Positions 9,364 through 17,829 of a DNA stretch of 64,000 nt are shown piece by piece. How positions within the stretch are numbered: the first letter of the stretch is position 1; each line of letters starts with the position of its first letter. The notes beneath the pieces were generated by a model. The model ran no database searches, was not told the DNA's origin, and worked only from the letters and a program-made list of their open reading frames with translations. The DNA is from an uncultured Apibacter sp. (lineage in GTDB: Bacteria; Bacteroidota; Bacteroidia; Flavobacteriales; Weeksellaceae): positions 1-64,000 of the forward strand of contig CALYQD010000006.1 in the NCBI GenBank assembly GCA_945280365.1. Reading direction: 5' to 3'. The translations under genes and the position numbers were made by a program.

Positions 9364-10084
9364 ATGAGCGGAGATTATATAGAAGAACGTCGTCCGTGGA
9401 ATTACGAAACACTTCGACAGGATCATTCTAAAGATTTTATCTCTCAGATTGAGAAGTTCGATGGCTTTTGTTTTGTTCCTAGCCATGTCGACTATCAGTG
9501 AAGCATTGATAGATTATTGAATAAATATGATTCGATTGTTAATTTTCCTGCACAGGGAAAATGTCTGACAATACTGAATTTTCTCACTCATATTTTCAGA
9601 GAAAAAATAGAATTAGGATTGGATTATTTGCAGTTGCTCTACCTCAAACCATTGTCATATTACCCATCTTTTTGTTGGTATCTAAAGAACGAAATCAGGC
9701 AAAACAACATTTTTGAATTTCTTAAAAGCCATCTTTGCCGGAAACATGACATTCAATACCAATGAAGATTTTCGCAGTCAGTTTAATTACGATTGGGTGA
9801 ATAAGCTGATTGTATCAGTCGATGAAGTATTGCTAAAACACAGGGAGGATTCGGAACGGATAAATAATCTGAGTACTGCTATATCCCACAAAGACGAAGC
9901 TAAAGGGAAGGATCGCAACGAAGTAGAATTGTTTTCCAAGTTTATCCTTTGCTCCAACAATGATAACAATCCGATAATTATCGATCAGGGAGAAACACGC
10001 TATTGGATACGAAAAGTAAAACCATTTGAAAGAGAAGACAATCAGATCTTGAGTCGGCTCAAATCAGAGATACCTCAATTCTTA
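9364..10084 (+). pseudogene. SF3/VirE-type helicase remnant (DUF5906-like)
   Basis: Pieces of one protein appear in successive frames. They are MSGDYIEERRPWNYETLRQD to 9501, a middle part with TILNFLTHIFREK and LGLDYLQLLYLKPL, then NFLKAIFAGNMTFNTNEDF, VDEVLLKHREDSERINNLST, FILCSNNDNNPIIIDQGETR and LKSEIPQFL. This is the P4-type helicase/primase C-terminal region found on Bacteroidales plasmids and mobilizable elements. The Walker A loop falls at a frameshift near 9690-9720, so no ATPase can be made. After EIPQFL the frame runs into remnants of another gene, indicating a deletion. Confidence 0.65.
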
Positions 10085-10173
10085 TCAATGCACAAGGCTA
10101 TACCATTGTACGAGATCAACAGCTCCAATTAGTAGAACGATTTGACAACCTATTAAAGAAAATCGGCATATGA
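10081..10173 (+). pseudogene. Accessory Mob protein, C-terminal remnant
   Basis: The frame reads ILINAQGYTIVRDQQLQLVE then RFDNLLKKIGI and a stop at 10171-10173. This resembles the C-terminal end of MobA/MobC-type accessory mobilization proteins. The stop overlaps the ATG of the relaxase remnant (ATGA at 10170-10173), the translational coupling usual for a mob gene pair. The N-terminal part has been deleted. The match is by motif memory and is short. Confidence 0.5.
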
Positions 10174-10295
10174 TAGCTAAAATAATAAAAGGTAGAAACT
10201 TTAGCGGATGTATCGAGTATATACTCGATAAAGAAAAAGACACTAAGCTATTGGATGCACAGGAGCTAAGACTTAAAAACAAAGAATTACGAAAC
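10170..10295 (+). pseudogene. Relaxase N-terminal remnant (MobB-like)
   Basis: MIAKIIKGRNFSGCIEYILD followed by KEKDTKLLDAQELRLKNKEL matches the start of Bacteroidales MOBP-type relaxases, the enzymes that nick the transfer origin. Only about 42 codons remain; the tyrosine and histidine-triad regions are gone. The same reading frame then enters an unrelated HTH sequence, so a deletion joined two genes here. Confidence 0.65.
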
Positions 10296-10446
10296 ATGGA
10301 AACTTTGAATAAGAAAGAAAAAAAACACGCATCATGGTAACGCAGTTAAGCGTTTTCGCCATAATTTAGGAATTAAGCAGGATGCTTTGGCTTATCTGCC
10401 CACAATGGAGTATCGGACACATAAAATCACAGTACGAAATTTATAA
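10296..10446 (+). pseudogene. XRE-family regulator remnant
   Basis: METLNKKEKK, then HHGNAVKRFRHNLGIKQDAL and AYLP, is the first part of the helix-turn-helix of a common Bacteroidetes XRE repressor. The usual continuation after the recognition helix is missing; about 20 unrelated residues lead to a stop near 10446. It is joined in frame to the relaxase remnant upstream. It can hardly fold as a complete HTH domain. Confidence 0.55.
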
Positions 10447-10469
10447 ATATAAATATAAGATTTATTACT

Positions 10470-10477
10470 TATCTTTG
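10470..10477 (+). promoter_or_regulatory. -7 promoter element of MNT-HEPN gene
   Basis: TATCTTTG fits TAnnTTTG and lies 31 bases before the ATG at 10509. No clear -33 TTG was found at the usual distance. Confidence 0.4.
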
Positions 10478-10508
10478 TTTATAATGTATTTGTAAAGCAT
10501 TCGTTTAA

Positions 10509-11354
10509 ATGAAGAAATCAATATCATATTTGCCCAAACGAAAACAAGAAGACACGATATTCTTAGTGCCTGAGGTAAACAAACGATTGCCCGAGGCTCA
10601 AATGGTTATTTTGTATGGAAGCTATGCCACAGGTAAATTCGTAGAATATGACGAACGAGTGGAGTTTGGCATCCCAACTTCGTTTATGAGTGATTATGAT
10701 ATATTGGTGGTAACAAGTGGTGTTTCGGATAAGAAAGCCGGAAATATATTGGATAATATTGACGACCTATATTATAAAGAACCCAATACTCAAACCCCTG
10801 TACAGTTTATCAATGACGATATTAAGACATTGAACCGACAATTGGAAGAAGGCAGGTATTTCTATACCCAACTCAAGCAAGAGGGAATTGTATTGTATGA
10901 TAGTAGAAAATTCAAATTCGCCCGAAGACGCAAACTCAACTTCAAGGAAATACAGCAGCAGGCTCAGGAATATTTTGAAACAAAATTTGAGTTTGCCAAT
11001 GATTTATTAGAAGTGACTAAGTTTTGTTACTCACAAAGCAACTATAAATTAGCATCTTTCCAACTTCATCAAGCGACTGAAAACTATTACTTTAGCTTTT
11101 ACGTTGAGAAACAACAAGTAACATAACTTGGCTAAACTATCGGCATCTGTCAAACACCATTCGGAAGAGTTGGCACAAGTTTTTCCTCGAAACAATGCGG
11201 AAGAAAAACGCTTGTTCGAACTGCTAAAAGCTGCCTATATCGAAGCTCACTATTCTGGTAACGAAAGATGATATTGATGCCCTTAGAACTTCTTAGAAAT
11301 ATTACAAAGCGTATTTGTGAGGAGAAGATTGGGGAGTATGGGGAGAGGAAGTAA
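10509..11354 (+). pseudogene. MNT-HEPN protein, frameshifted
   Basis: The first 205 codons are open. They hold a minimal nucleotidyltransferase domain (LYGSYATGKF near residue 36 and SDYDILVV near 61, the GS...DxD signature), then the start of a HEPN domain (YKLASFQLHQATENYYFSFY). After the stop at 11126 the HEPN domain continues in other frames: LAKLSASVKHHSEELAQVF, EEKRLFELLKAAYIEAHYSG and finally RNITKRICEEKIGEY to 11354. MNT and HEPN domains often form toxin-antitoxin pairs in which the nucleotidyltransferase modifies the HEPN RNase; here they are fused in one chain. Frameshifts and a deletion in the HEPN half suggest it is inactive. Confidence 0.75.
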
Positions 11355-11423
11355 TATTATTGTAAGAAAAATAGTATCATAGCTTATAGCTTACCACAAA
11401 TAAATTATTCTAATTAATATGTT

Positions 11424-14400
11424 ATGACCATAAAAGAATATCTAAATAACCTGAACAATCATTTTAAAAGAGGAATAGCAACTGAACATACGTTCAGAGG
11501 CGATTTGCAACAGTTGTTAGAATCGATAGTGCCACAAATAAAGGCTACAAACGAACCTCGCCGTATTGGTTGTGGTGCACCCGATTATGTTATTACTCAC
11601 AAAGATATTCCCATTGGTTATATTGAAGCTAAGGATATAGACATCGACCTGAAAGCCAAGCAATACAGAGAACAATTTGACCGATACAGAAACGCCTTAG
11701 ATAACCTTATCATTACCGATTATCTGACCTTCGACCTCTATAAAAAAGGAGAATTTGTTACATCCGTACAAATAGGCGAAGTGCGTAACAACGATATAGT
11801 TAGTTTAGATAATAACTTCGACAAGTTTACTCAGCTCGTTCAAGACTTCTGTCGCTACGAAGGGCAAACAATCCGAAGTGCCAAACGATTGGCTGAATTG
11901 ATGGCTGCTAAAGCCAGGTTATTGGCTATGTCTCTAAGAAATGCTATTGAGCAGGACGAAAAAGAAAAGAAAACCTCTGAACTGTCAGCACAGTTAGATG
12001 CTTTCCGAAGGGTATTGCTAGACACATTGACCCCAAACGAATTTGCAGATATCTATGCACAAACAATTGCTTATGGAATGTTTGCTGCACGATTGCACGA
12101 TGATACATTAGAGTCTTTTTCACGAATGGAAGCGGCGACCCTGATACCTCATTCAAATCCTTTCTTGAGAAAAATGTTTCAAAAGATAGCCACTTTTGAC
12201 CTCGACACTCGTATTGCATGGATAGTAGATGCTTTGGCTGATGTATTCAAGCATACCGATGTTTCGGCTATCTTAAAGAATTTTGGTAAATCGACACAAC
12301 AACACGACCCCATAATTCATTTCTACGAAACATTTCTTGCAGCCTATGACCCTAAGTTACGAAAATCACGTGGGGTGTGGTATACGCCCGAACCTGTGGT
12401 TAACTTTATAGTACGGGCAGTAGATGATATTCTCAAAACAGATTTTGGAATAGCCGACGGCTTGGCAAGTCGAGAAACAGTGCAAGTAGAACGAGCCATA
12501 GACCAAAGCCGTGACGGGCGCACCAAAGACGGAGCAAAGAAAGAATTAAGAACATATCACAAAGTACAGATATTAGACCCCGCCACGGGTACAGGTACAT
12601 TCTTGTCGGAAGTAATAAAACAAATTTATACCCGATTCCAAAACAACAAAGGAATGTGGAACGGGTATGTACGAGAGCATCTCATCCCACGACTGAATGG
12701 CTTTGAGCTATTGATGGCGAGTTATGCCATGGCTCACCTCAAAATGGATTTGTTACTTGAAGAAACAGGTTACAAAGCTCAAGACGAGCAACGTTTTAAT
12801 ATTTTTCTCACAAACTCACTCGAAGAGAGCCATCCAGATATGGGTACGCTCTTTACCTCGTGGCTAAGTGATGAAGCCAATGCTGCTAACCGAGTGAAAC
12901 GTGACACACCTGTGATGTGCGTTATAGGAAATCCTCCGTATAGTGGAGAAAGTCAGAATCAAGGTAAATGGATAATGGGCTTGATGGAAGACTACAAGAA
13001 AGAGCCGAATACAAACCAACGCCTGAAAGAAAGAAATCCCAAATGGGTGAACGATGATTATGTAAAGTTTCTTCGCTATGCACAGCATTATGTAGAACGT
13101 AATGGGTCAGGGATAGTTGCTTATATCAATCCACACGGTTTTTTAGATAATCCAACTTTTAGGGGGATGCGTTGGAATCTGTTGAAGACTTACGATAAGA
13201 TATACACTATCGACCTGCACGGTAATGCTAAAAAGAAGGAGGTTTGCCCTGATGGATCAAAGGACGAAAATGTGTTCGACATCATGCAAGGGGTAGCAAT
13301 CACCTTGTTTGTGAAAACAGGACAGAAACACGTTAATGAGCTGGGCAAAGTATATCATTACGATCTTTGGGGTAAACGAGAAGACAAATATCAATATCTG
13401 TTTGAAAACAATATATCATCTGTTCCTTTTGTTGAATTGGAAAATCGTCCGCCAATGTATTTTATGGCTCAAAAAAATTTTGAAATAGACGGGAAGTACA
13501 GCAAAGGATTTTCAGTAAATGAATTGTTTTCAATTAATGGAGTAGGTATGACTACTGCACATGATGAATTTGTTATAGATGAAAATAAAACAACTTTAAT
13601 CAATAAATACAGAGAATTTCAGAAAAGTGAGCCTAATGCGAAAGAATTACATTCTAAATTTAATGTTAAAACAAAGAAAGGATGGAATATATTAGAAGGA
13701 TGGAACAATATTCAAAATAATGAGGTAGCTAAATATGTAAAACCTATATCTTATCGACCTTTTGATAATAGACATATTTTCTATGAAGATAAACTTGTTT
13801 GGCGAACAGTCAGAAAAGTTATGCGTCACTTTTTACAAGGAAAAAATGTAGGGTTGATTATTGGTCGTCAAGGACAGGTTGTTGGTTCGATGCAATGGAA
13901 TTTAATTTTTTCAACTCGTTATATTGCAGACTTAAATCTATATTATCGAGGAGGTGGTTGTATTTTCCCTCTCTACCTCTACCCTGACCCAGATAAACCC
14001 GATGCTTTTCAAGGTGAAAAGCGAGTGCCCAACTTGGATATGGAGATAGTGGAGCAAATAGAGAAAAAACTGAAACTTGCTTTTATTCCAGAAGAAAACA
14101 TAGTAGTCGATTTGGCTAAAGGATATAAAGGCACTTTTGCACCTATCCACTTGCTCGATTACATTTATGCAGTTCTCCACTCCCCAAACTATCGTGATAC
14201 CTATAAAGAATTTCTAAAGACCGACTTTCCTCGTGTACCATATCCAAAGGATATAGATAAGTTTTGGCAACTGGTAGAATTAGGCAAAGAAATAAGAGAA
14301 CTACACCTAATGGATAAAAAAGGAGCAGCCAATGTAAACTACCCAAATGAGGGAACAAACATCATAACTCACAGCATCGGGCAACGAGATTTTGAGCTGA

Positions 14401-14639
14401 CCAACAACGAAAAACATACAGGTAGGGTGTGGATAAACGATGAACAGTATTTCGACAATGTACCCGTTACTGCTTGGGAGTTTTACATAGGTGGATACCA
14501 ACCTGCTCAAAAATGGTTAAAAGACCGCAAAGACCGTGAACTATCGTTTGACGATATAGAACACTATCAGAATATTATTCATGCCCTTGTTGAAACTGAC
14601 AGGTTGATGAAAGAAATAGACAAAGTAGGGGTAACATAA
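11424..14639 (+). CDS. Single-chain restriction-modification enzyme (type ISP/IIG-like)
   Basis: An intact 1071-residue protein. Residues 1-130 form a PD-(D/E)xK nuclease domain with D54 (GAPDYVI), E68 and K70 (GYIEAK). A helical linker follows. An N6-adenine methyltransferase occupies about 310-620, with WYTPEPVVNFI, motif I DPATGTGTFL near 386 and the catalytic NPPY at 503-506. The C-terminal ~400 residues are the target-recognition part, ending with GGYQPAQKWLKDR as in the type ISP C-terminal family. Type ISP enzymes such as LlaGI also carry an SF2 helicase; I see none here, so it should act more like a type IIG enzyme. It is the only full-length large gene of the element. No partner gene is needed. 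Confidence 0.85.
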   Translation: MTIKEYLNNLNNHFKRGIATEHTFRGDLQQLLESIVPQIKATNEPRRIGCGAPDYVITHKDIPIGYIEAKDIDIDLKAKQYREQFDRYRNALDNLIITDYLTFDLYKKGEFVTSVQIGEVRNNDIVSLDNNFDKFTQLVQDFCRYEGQTIRSAKRLAELMAAKARLLAMSLRNAIEQDEKEKKTSELSAQLDAFRRVLLDTLTPNEFADIYAQTIAYGMFAARLHDDTLESFSRMEAATLIPHSNPFLRKMFQKIATFDLDTRIAWIVDALADVFKHTDVSAILKNFGKSTQQHDPIIHFYETFLAAYDPKLRKSRGVWYTPEPVVNFIVRAVDDILKTDFGIADGLASRETVQVERAIDQSRDGRTKDGAKKELRTYHKVQILDPATGTGTFLSEVIKQIYTRFQNNKGMWNGYVREHLIPRLNGFELLMASYAMAHLKMDLLLEETGYKAQDEQRFNIFLTNSLEESHPDMGTLFTSWLSDEANAANRVKRDTPVMCVIGNPPYSGESQNQGKWIMGLMEDYKKEPNTNQRLKERNPKWVNDDYVKFLRYAQHYVERNGSGIVAYINPHGFLDNPTFRGMRWNLLKTYDKIYTIDLHGNAKKKEVCPDGSKDENVFDIMQGVAITLFVKTGQKHVNELGKVYHYDLWGKREDKYQYLFENNISSVPFVELENRPPMYFMAQKNFEIDGKYSKGFSVNELFSINGVGMTTAHDEFVIDENKTTLINKYREFQKSEPNAKELHSKFNVKTKKGWNILEGWNNIQNNEVAKYVKPISYRPFDNRHIFYEDKLVWRTVRKVMRHFLQGKNVGLIIGRQGQVVGSMQWNLIFSTRYIADLNLYYRGGGCIFPLYLYPDPDKPDAFQGEKRVPNLDMEIVEQIEKKLKLAFIPEENIVVDLAKGYKGTFAPIHLLDYIYAVLHSPNYRDTYKEFLKTDFPRVPYPKDIDKFWQLVELGKEIRELHLMDKKGAANVNYPNEGTNIITHSIGQRDFELTNNEKHTGRVWINDEQYFDNVPVTAWEFYIGGYQPAQKWLKDRKDRELSFDDIEHYQNIIHALVETDRLMKEIDKVGVT

Positions 14640-14767
14640 GACAAAATAGGCTTACATTTTACATCCAGATATATATATAGTTTGAAATCAGAAAAGTAAA
14701 ATCTAAGAAAATTAATAAACAATACTCGCTCTTCTATTTTGTGTGCAAATTGTGTGCAAGGATAAAC

Positions 14768-14798
14768 AAAAAAGGATTACAAATATTTGTAATCCTTT
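14768..14798 (-). terminator. Hairpin next to the tRNA-Lys 3' end
   Basis: Arms aaaggattac and gtaatccttt with A/T runs on both sides, able to stop transcription from either strand. It lies just beyond the 3' end of the reconstituted tRNA-Lys, inside the element. The element thus appears to supply a replacement terminator. Confidence 0.6.
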
Positions 14799-14807
14799 GA
14801 TTTTCAA

Positions 14808-14852
14808 GTGACCCCGGAGAGGCTCGAACTCTCGACCCACTGATTAAGAGTC
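14808..14852 (-). repeat. attR within tRNA-Lys
   Basis: Second copy of the 45-bp direct repeat (identical to 5199-5243). It forms the 3' half of the intact tRNA-Lys(CTT), so insertion restored the tRNA gene. Confidence 0.88.
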
Positions 14853-14881
14853 AGTTGCTCTACCAACTGAGCTACGGAGTC
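14809..14881 (-). tRNA. tRNA-Lys (anticodon CTT)
   Basis: A complete cloverleaf of 73 nt on the reverse strand. The acceptor stem is gactccg/cggggtc with discriminator A and no encoded CCA. The D-arm is agctcagttggtagagc, the anticodon loop is ctCTTaa, and the T-arm is ctctccggg-type with gttcgag. It reads AAG codons. It is the integration site of the element to its left. Confidence 0.93.
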
Positions 14882-14927
14882 AAAAACAAGAAAAGCTTGA
14901 GGAACTCAAGCGAAAATTTACTATATG

Positions 14928-15000
14928 TGACCTGGCTGGGGCTCGAACCCAGGACCCCAACATTAAAAGTGTTGTGCTCTACCAACTGAGCTACCAGGTC
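14928..15000 (-). tRNA. tRNA-Lys (anticodon TTT), copy 1
   Basis: 73-nt cloverleaf with acceptor stem gacctgg/ccaggtc, D-loop with agctcagttggtagagc and anticodon loop ctTTTaa. It is identical to the copy at 15055-15127. It is 46 bases from tRNA-Lys(CTT); all three probably form one transcript read leftward. Confidence 0.93.
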
Positions 15001-15054
15001 TCCCTAATTTTAGTATTCTATATTGACTTTACCATCAATATATAACAATTAATG

Positions 15055-15127
15055 TGACCTGGCTGGGGCTCGAACCCAGGACCCCAACATTAAAAGTGTT
15101 GTGCTCTACCAACTGAGCTACCAGGTC
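15055..15127 (-). tRNA. tRNA-Lys (anticodon TTT), copy 2
   Basis: Exact duplicate of the tRNA at 14928-15000, separated by 54 AT-rich bases. It is the first gene of the tRNA-Lys cluster in the direction of transcription. It decodes AAA, which is very frequent in this AT-rich genome and may explain the duplicate. Confidence 0.93.
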
Positions 15128-15242
15128 TTTATTTTAGTACTCGCTAAGCATTTTCGTTTAGCGAGTGCAAATATAGTGACTTTTTTTGGGTATGCAAATA
15201 AATATAATAAAAAATCTCATATTTGTAAAAAATCCAAAAATT

Positions 15243-15761
15243 ATGAATATTACTTTGCTGGGTTATATGGGAAGTGGAAAATCCACTGTAGGAAAAAGTT
15301 TAGCAAACTCTCTACAACTTGACTTTATAGATTTGGACGAGTATATAAGCGCACAAGAAAAAAAGTCTATTCATGAAATTTTTTCCGAATACGGAGAAAT
15401 TTATTTCCGCAAAAAAGAAAATTTCTATTTAAAAGAACTGTTAGAAGAAGATCATAGGGTATTGAGCTTAGGAGGAGGTACTCCGGTATATCATAATAAT
15501 ATGAATTTGATAAATAAGAGAAGCCTATCCTTTTACTTAAAAATGAATCCTTCGGAATTAGCCTTAAGGCTGAGTAATGAAAAAGAACATCGTCCTCTTA
15601 TTTCTCATCTGGAAGATGAAGATTTATTAGAATTTATTGCTAAACACTTATTTGAGCGTTCTCCCTTTTACGAATTGTCTACTTATAAAATACAAGTCAA
15701 ACAAAAAAATCCGAATGAATTATGTGACGAAATTATCGACTTACTCCAACTTGAGAAATAA
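15243..15761 (+). CDS. aroK: Shikimate kinase
   Basis: Phosphorylates shikimate to shikimate 3-phosphate in aromatic amino acid synthesis; cytosolic. From the ATG at 15243 the protein begins MNITLLGYMGSGKSTVGK, with the P-loop GYMGSGKS. DLDEYI supplies the Mg and shikimate-binding aspartate, FRKKEN the substrate arginine, and LGGGTPVY the substrate loop. HRPLI (residues about 120) is the lid. At about 172 residues it has the family length. Upstream ATGs in the same frame would add 19 unconserved residues, so I prefer 15243. Confidence 0.92.
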   Translation: MNITLLGYMGSGKSTVGKSLANSLQLDFIDLDEYISAQEKKSIHEIFSEYGEIYFRKKENFYLKELLEEDHRVLSLGGGTPVYHNNMNLINKRSLSFYLKMNPSELALRLSNEKEHRPLISHLEDEDLLEFIAKHLFERSPFYELSTYKIQVKQKNPNELCDEIIDLLQLEK

Positions 15762-15774
15762 ACACATATTACAA

Positions 15775-16152
15775 TTATTCATCTTCCCATTCTAGAGTAT
15801 AATCATCCAAATCCCTCCTATCTTTTTTGGTAGGCCTTCCTACTCCTTTTTGGCGGTAATAATTTTGTGACTGAGCTCTGGTCTTCATCATTTCAATCTG
15901 TTCAGGATCTGTAAGGTCTTTAATATATAATGAAACCAATTTAGCTCCTACTCTATTAGGTGGTATTTGTATTACTTGAATTTTGTAATCAATTTGATTT
16001 TTTCTTATTTTATATGTTTCACCAACTAATATTTCCTTTGAAGGTTTTAAAGGAACATCTTCCAAAAAAACTCTATTTTTTTTACATTCTTCCGTAGCTA
16101 TTGCTCGTGTTTTATAAAAACGTACACACCATAGAAATTTATCTATTCTCAT
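15775..16152 (-). CDS. S4 RNA-binding protein (Hsp15-like)
   Basis: A 125-residue protein that opens with an S4 domain, MRIDKFLWCVRFYKTRAIA, the fold that binds structured RNA. The domain ends near residue 60 and a basic C-terminal tail follows (YYRQKGVGRPTKKDRRDLDD). Length and layout match Hsp15/HslR, which in E. coli recognises stalled 50S subunits carrying peptidyl-tRNA. Whether this homologue does the same is inferred. It converges with aroK, 13 bases between the stops, and is divergent from the lipoprotein gene at 16228. Confidence 0.85.
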   Translation of the reverse strand: MRIDKFLWCVRFYKTRAIATEECKKNRVFLEDVPLKPSKEILVGETYKIRKNQIDYKIQVIQIPPNRVGAKLVSLYIKDLTDPEQIEMMKTRAQSQNYYRQKGVGRPTKKDRRDLDDYTLEWEDE

Positions 16153-16227
16153 AGGGTTGATAAAATTAAATCTTTGAATTTTAAATTTAATTGTAAATTA
16201 GCAACTAATTTAACATATTTTAATTAC

Positions 16228-16926
16228 ATGATTAGAAAATCTTTTGTAGCCGGATATTTCTTTATTTTGTTATTTCTTGTTTCATGCAGTAGCGATGACA
16301 ATAATACTTCTTCTTTATCCATTGAGGAGCAAAATACGGCTGATGATACTGCTATTATAAATTTTTTGAATAGTTATTATTTTGATGATCTTGGAAAAGT
16401 AACTAAATTTTCAGATGCAGTAACTCCTCAAGACAAAGAACCTTTAAGTAAAAATGCAAAAAAATCATCCTTAGGATATTGGATTGTAACAAATCCAAAC
16501 GCGGATAAAGGCATAAACGATTCCCTAACGGCAGACGGAAAAAATAACATTCTAATTCATTATTCTCTTAAATATTTTATTGCTAGCGAAGGCGGAAATG
16601 GGTATTCTACCTTATATACTTCTTCAAGTTCTATAGATAATTCGGGCATTGCTCAAGAAGATCCTTTCTTTTATAAAAAACCTAAAAACGATACGATTAA
16701 GAGTGAAAATTATTATGTAATTAAAGGAATTGTAGACGGTTTAAAAGACTTTAAACCCACAAATAAATCTATAAATGACCTTTATAATGTTTTACAAGGA
16801 GTAATAATTGTTCCTTCACGATTAGCTTACGGTAGGGAAGAGAATTATACGAATAGTAAAAATGCTACTTTCATTCTAAATTTTGAATTATACAAAGTTT
16901 GTCCTAAAGATCAATCTTGTAATTAA
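16228..16926 (+). CDS. FKBP-type PPIase-like lipoprotein
   Basis: From the ATG at 16228 there is a lipoprotein signal with lipobox FLVSC and Cys20. An earlier ATG at 16174 would place 18 charged residues before the signal and is unlikely. The C-terminal half resembles the FKBP fold of GldI-type lipoproteins: VIKGIVDGLKDF, GVIIVPSRLAYGRE, NATFILNFELYKV. GldI is a gliding/T9SS-associated peptidyl-prolyl isomerase lipoprotein of Flavobacteriia. This protein has a longer variable N-terminal region, and I cannot say whether it is the GldI orthologue or a paralogue. It should sit in the periplasm, lipid-anchored. Confidence 0.75.
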   Translation: MIRKSFVAGYFFILLFLVSCSSDDNNTSSLSIEEQNTADDTAIINFLNSYYFDDLGKVTKFSDAVTPQDKEPLSKNAKKSSLGYWIVTNPNADKGINDSLTADGKNNILIHYSLKYFIASEGGNGYSTLYTSSSSIDNSGIAQEDPFFYKKPKNDTIKSENYYVIKGIVDGLKDFKPTNKSINDLYNVLQGVIIVPSRLAYGREENYTNSKNATFILNFELYKVCPKDQSCN

Positions 16927-17268
16927 AGTTTTTATAAAATCATTTATCATCAATTAATTCAATTTGTATTCTATAAATAAATTATTAATATTTATTAGCA
17001 ATATAAAGAATTGCAATTAATTTATATTTCGGAATTGATTTAAAAAAAAATCCATAGTAATTTAGCATATTTTTAGTTATAGAATGTAAATGCTAAATTA
17101 CGTATGAACATTAAACTTTTCTTTTGAATTTAATTGTCTTAAAATTTCTAAACATGCGCAAAAAACTGAAGATAAGTATTCTTGAACCGAAATTTATTAA
17201 AATATAGCTAACAAAAGTAAATAACGTCTTGGTTCCTATATCCCCTATTAACTATAGGCTTTAAAAAA
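16927..17268. other. Convergent intergenic region
   Basis: Space between two genes that converge. It holds the inverted repeat at 17057-17101 and otherwise AT-rich sequence without an open frame. No terminator with a T-run is obvious. Confidence 0.45.
17057..17101. repeat. Inverted repeat, 12-bp arms
   Basis: gtaatttagcat at 17057-17068 and its exact complement at 17090-17101, with a 21-base loop. It lies between convergent genes. There is no T-run, so it may be an RNA hairpin or simply a remnant; function unknown. Confidence 0.45.
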
Positions 17269-17829
17269 TTAGTAAATTTTAGGATTATATTTTTCAGGAA
17301 ATTTAGCCATTTCCGGTCTATAAAAACCTTCAATTTCATCAAAAATTTCATCAATGGTTTTATCATCAATATATATCATCTTATCTACGCCCGTTACTTT
17401 ATTTTTATAATCTGCATAGGCAAGGGCTATAGGAACATTTGCTTGTTTAGCAATATAATAAAAACCTTTTTTCCATTTTAAAGACCAAGAGCGTGTGGCT
17501 TCTGGAGTATTAATAAGAGCCATTGATTTTGAATTTTTTATAAGCTCTGCTGAATATTGTACTAAATTATTCCATTGGCTGCGGTCTACCCCTATACACC
17601 CCAATGCTTTAAAAAAGCCTCCATACCATGGTTTGGTATACGAATCTTTAATCATTACTTTATAAGGAATATTTAAACACCAAAAACTAGCTAAACAATA
17701 ATAGAAATCCCAATTAGAAGTATGGGGGGCACATATTAAAACACATTTTCTTAATTCATTAACAGAAACTTTATTTTTAAATTTCCATCCCATAACAAAC
17801 AGCATTAATCTTCCTAGTATTTTTTTCAT
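17269..17829 (-). CDS. PlsC-like acyltransferase
   Basis: Residues 36-41 are HTSNWD, the Hx4D catalytic motif of glycerolipid acyltransferases, which move an acyl chain onto lysophosphatidic acid or related lipids. Further on, INTPEATRSWSLKWKKGFYY corresponds to the FPEGTRS block that binds the phosphate of the substrate; phenylalanine is replaced by asparagine-threonine and glycine by alanine. At 186 residues it is one of the short membrane-associated members common in Bacteroidetes. Exact substrate unknown; phospholipid or aminolipid synthesis is plausible. Confidence 0.8.
   Translation of the reverse strand: MKKILGRLMLFVMGWKFKNKVSVNELRKCVLICAPHTSNWDFYYCLASFWCLNIPYKVMIKDSYTKPWYGGFFKALGCIGVDRSQWNNLVQYSAELIKNSKSMALINTPEATRSWSLKWKKGFYYIAKQANVPIALAYADYKNKVTGVDKMIYIDDKTIDEIFDEIEGFYRPEMAKFPEKYNPKIY

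Larger units (their letters stand above)
5199..14852. mobile_element. Decayed integrative mobilizable element in tRNA-Lys
   Basis: A perfect 45-bp direct repeat (5199-5243 and 14808-14852) marks the ends. The right copy is the 3' half of an intact tRNA-Lys(CTT) gene and the left copy is a stranded fragment of it, as left by tyrosine-recombinase integration. The interior reads in order: broken integrase, two small genes, IS256-family insertion, excisionase-like HTH gene with a premature stop, broken SF3 helicase, remnants of an accessory Mob protein and a relaxase, an XRE remnant, a broken MNT-HEPN gene, and an intact restriction-modification gene. It is visibly less AT-rich than the flanks. 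The gene set matches Bacteroidales mobilizable elements, but this copy can hardly move by itself. Confidence 0.85.

Noticed and set aside
11944-12219. Reverse-strand open frames within the restriction-modification gene
   Set aside because: They are shadows of the 1071-codon gene, without conserved motifs or start signals.
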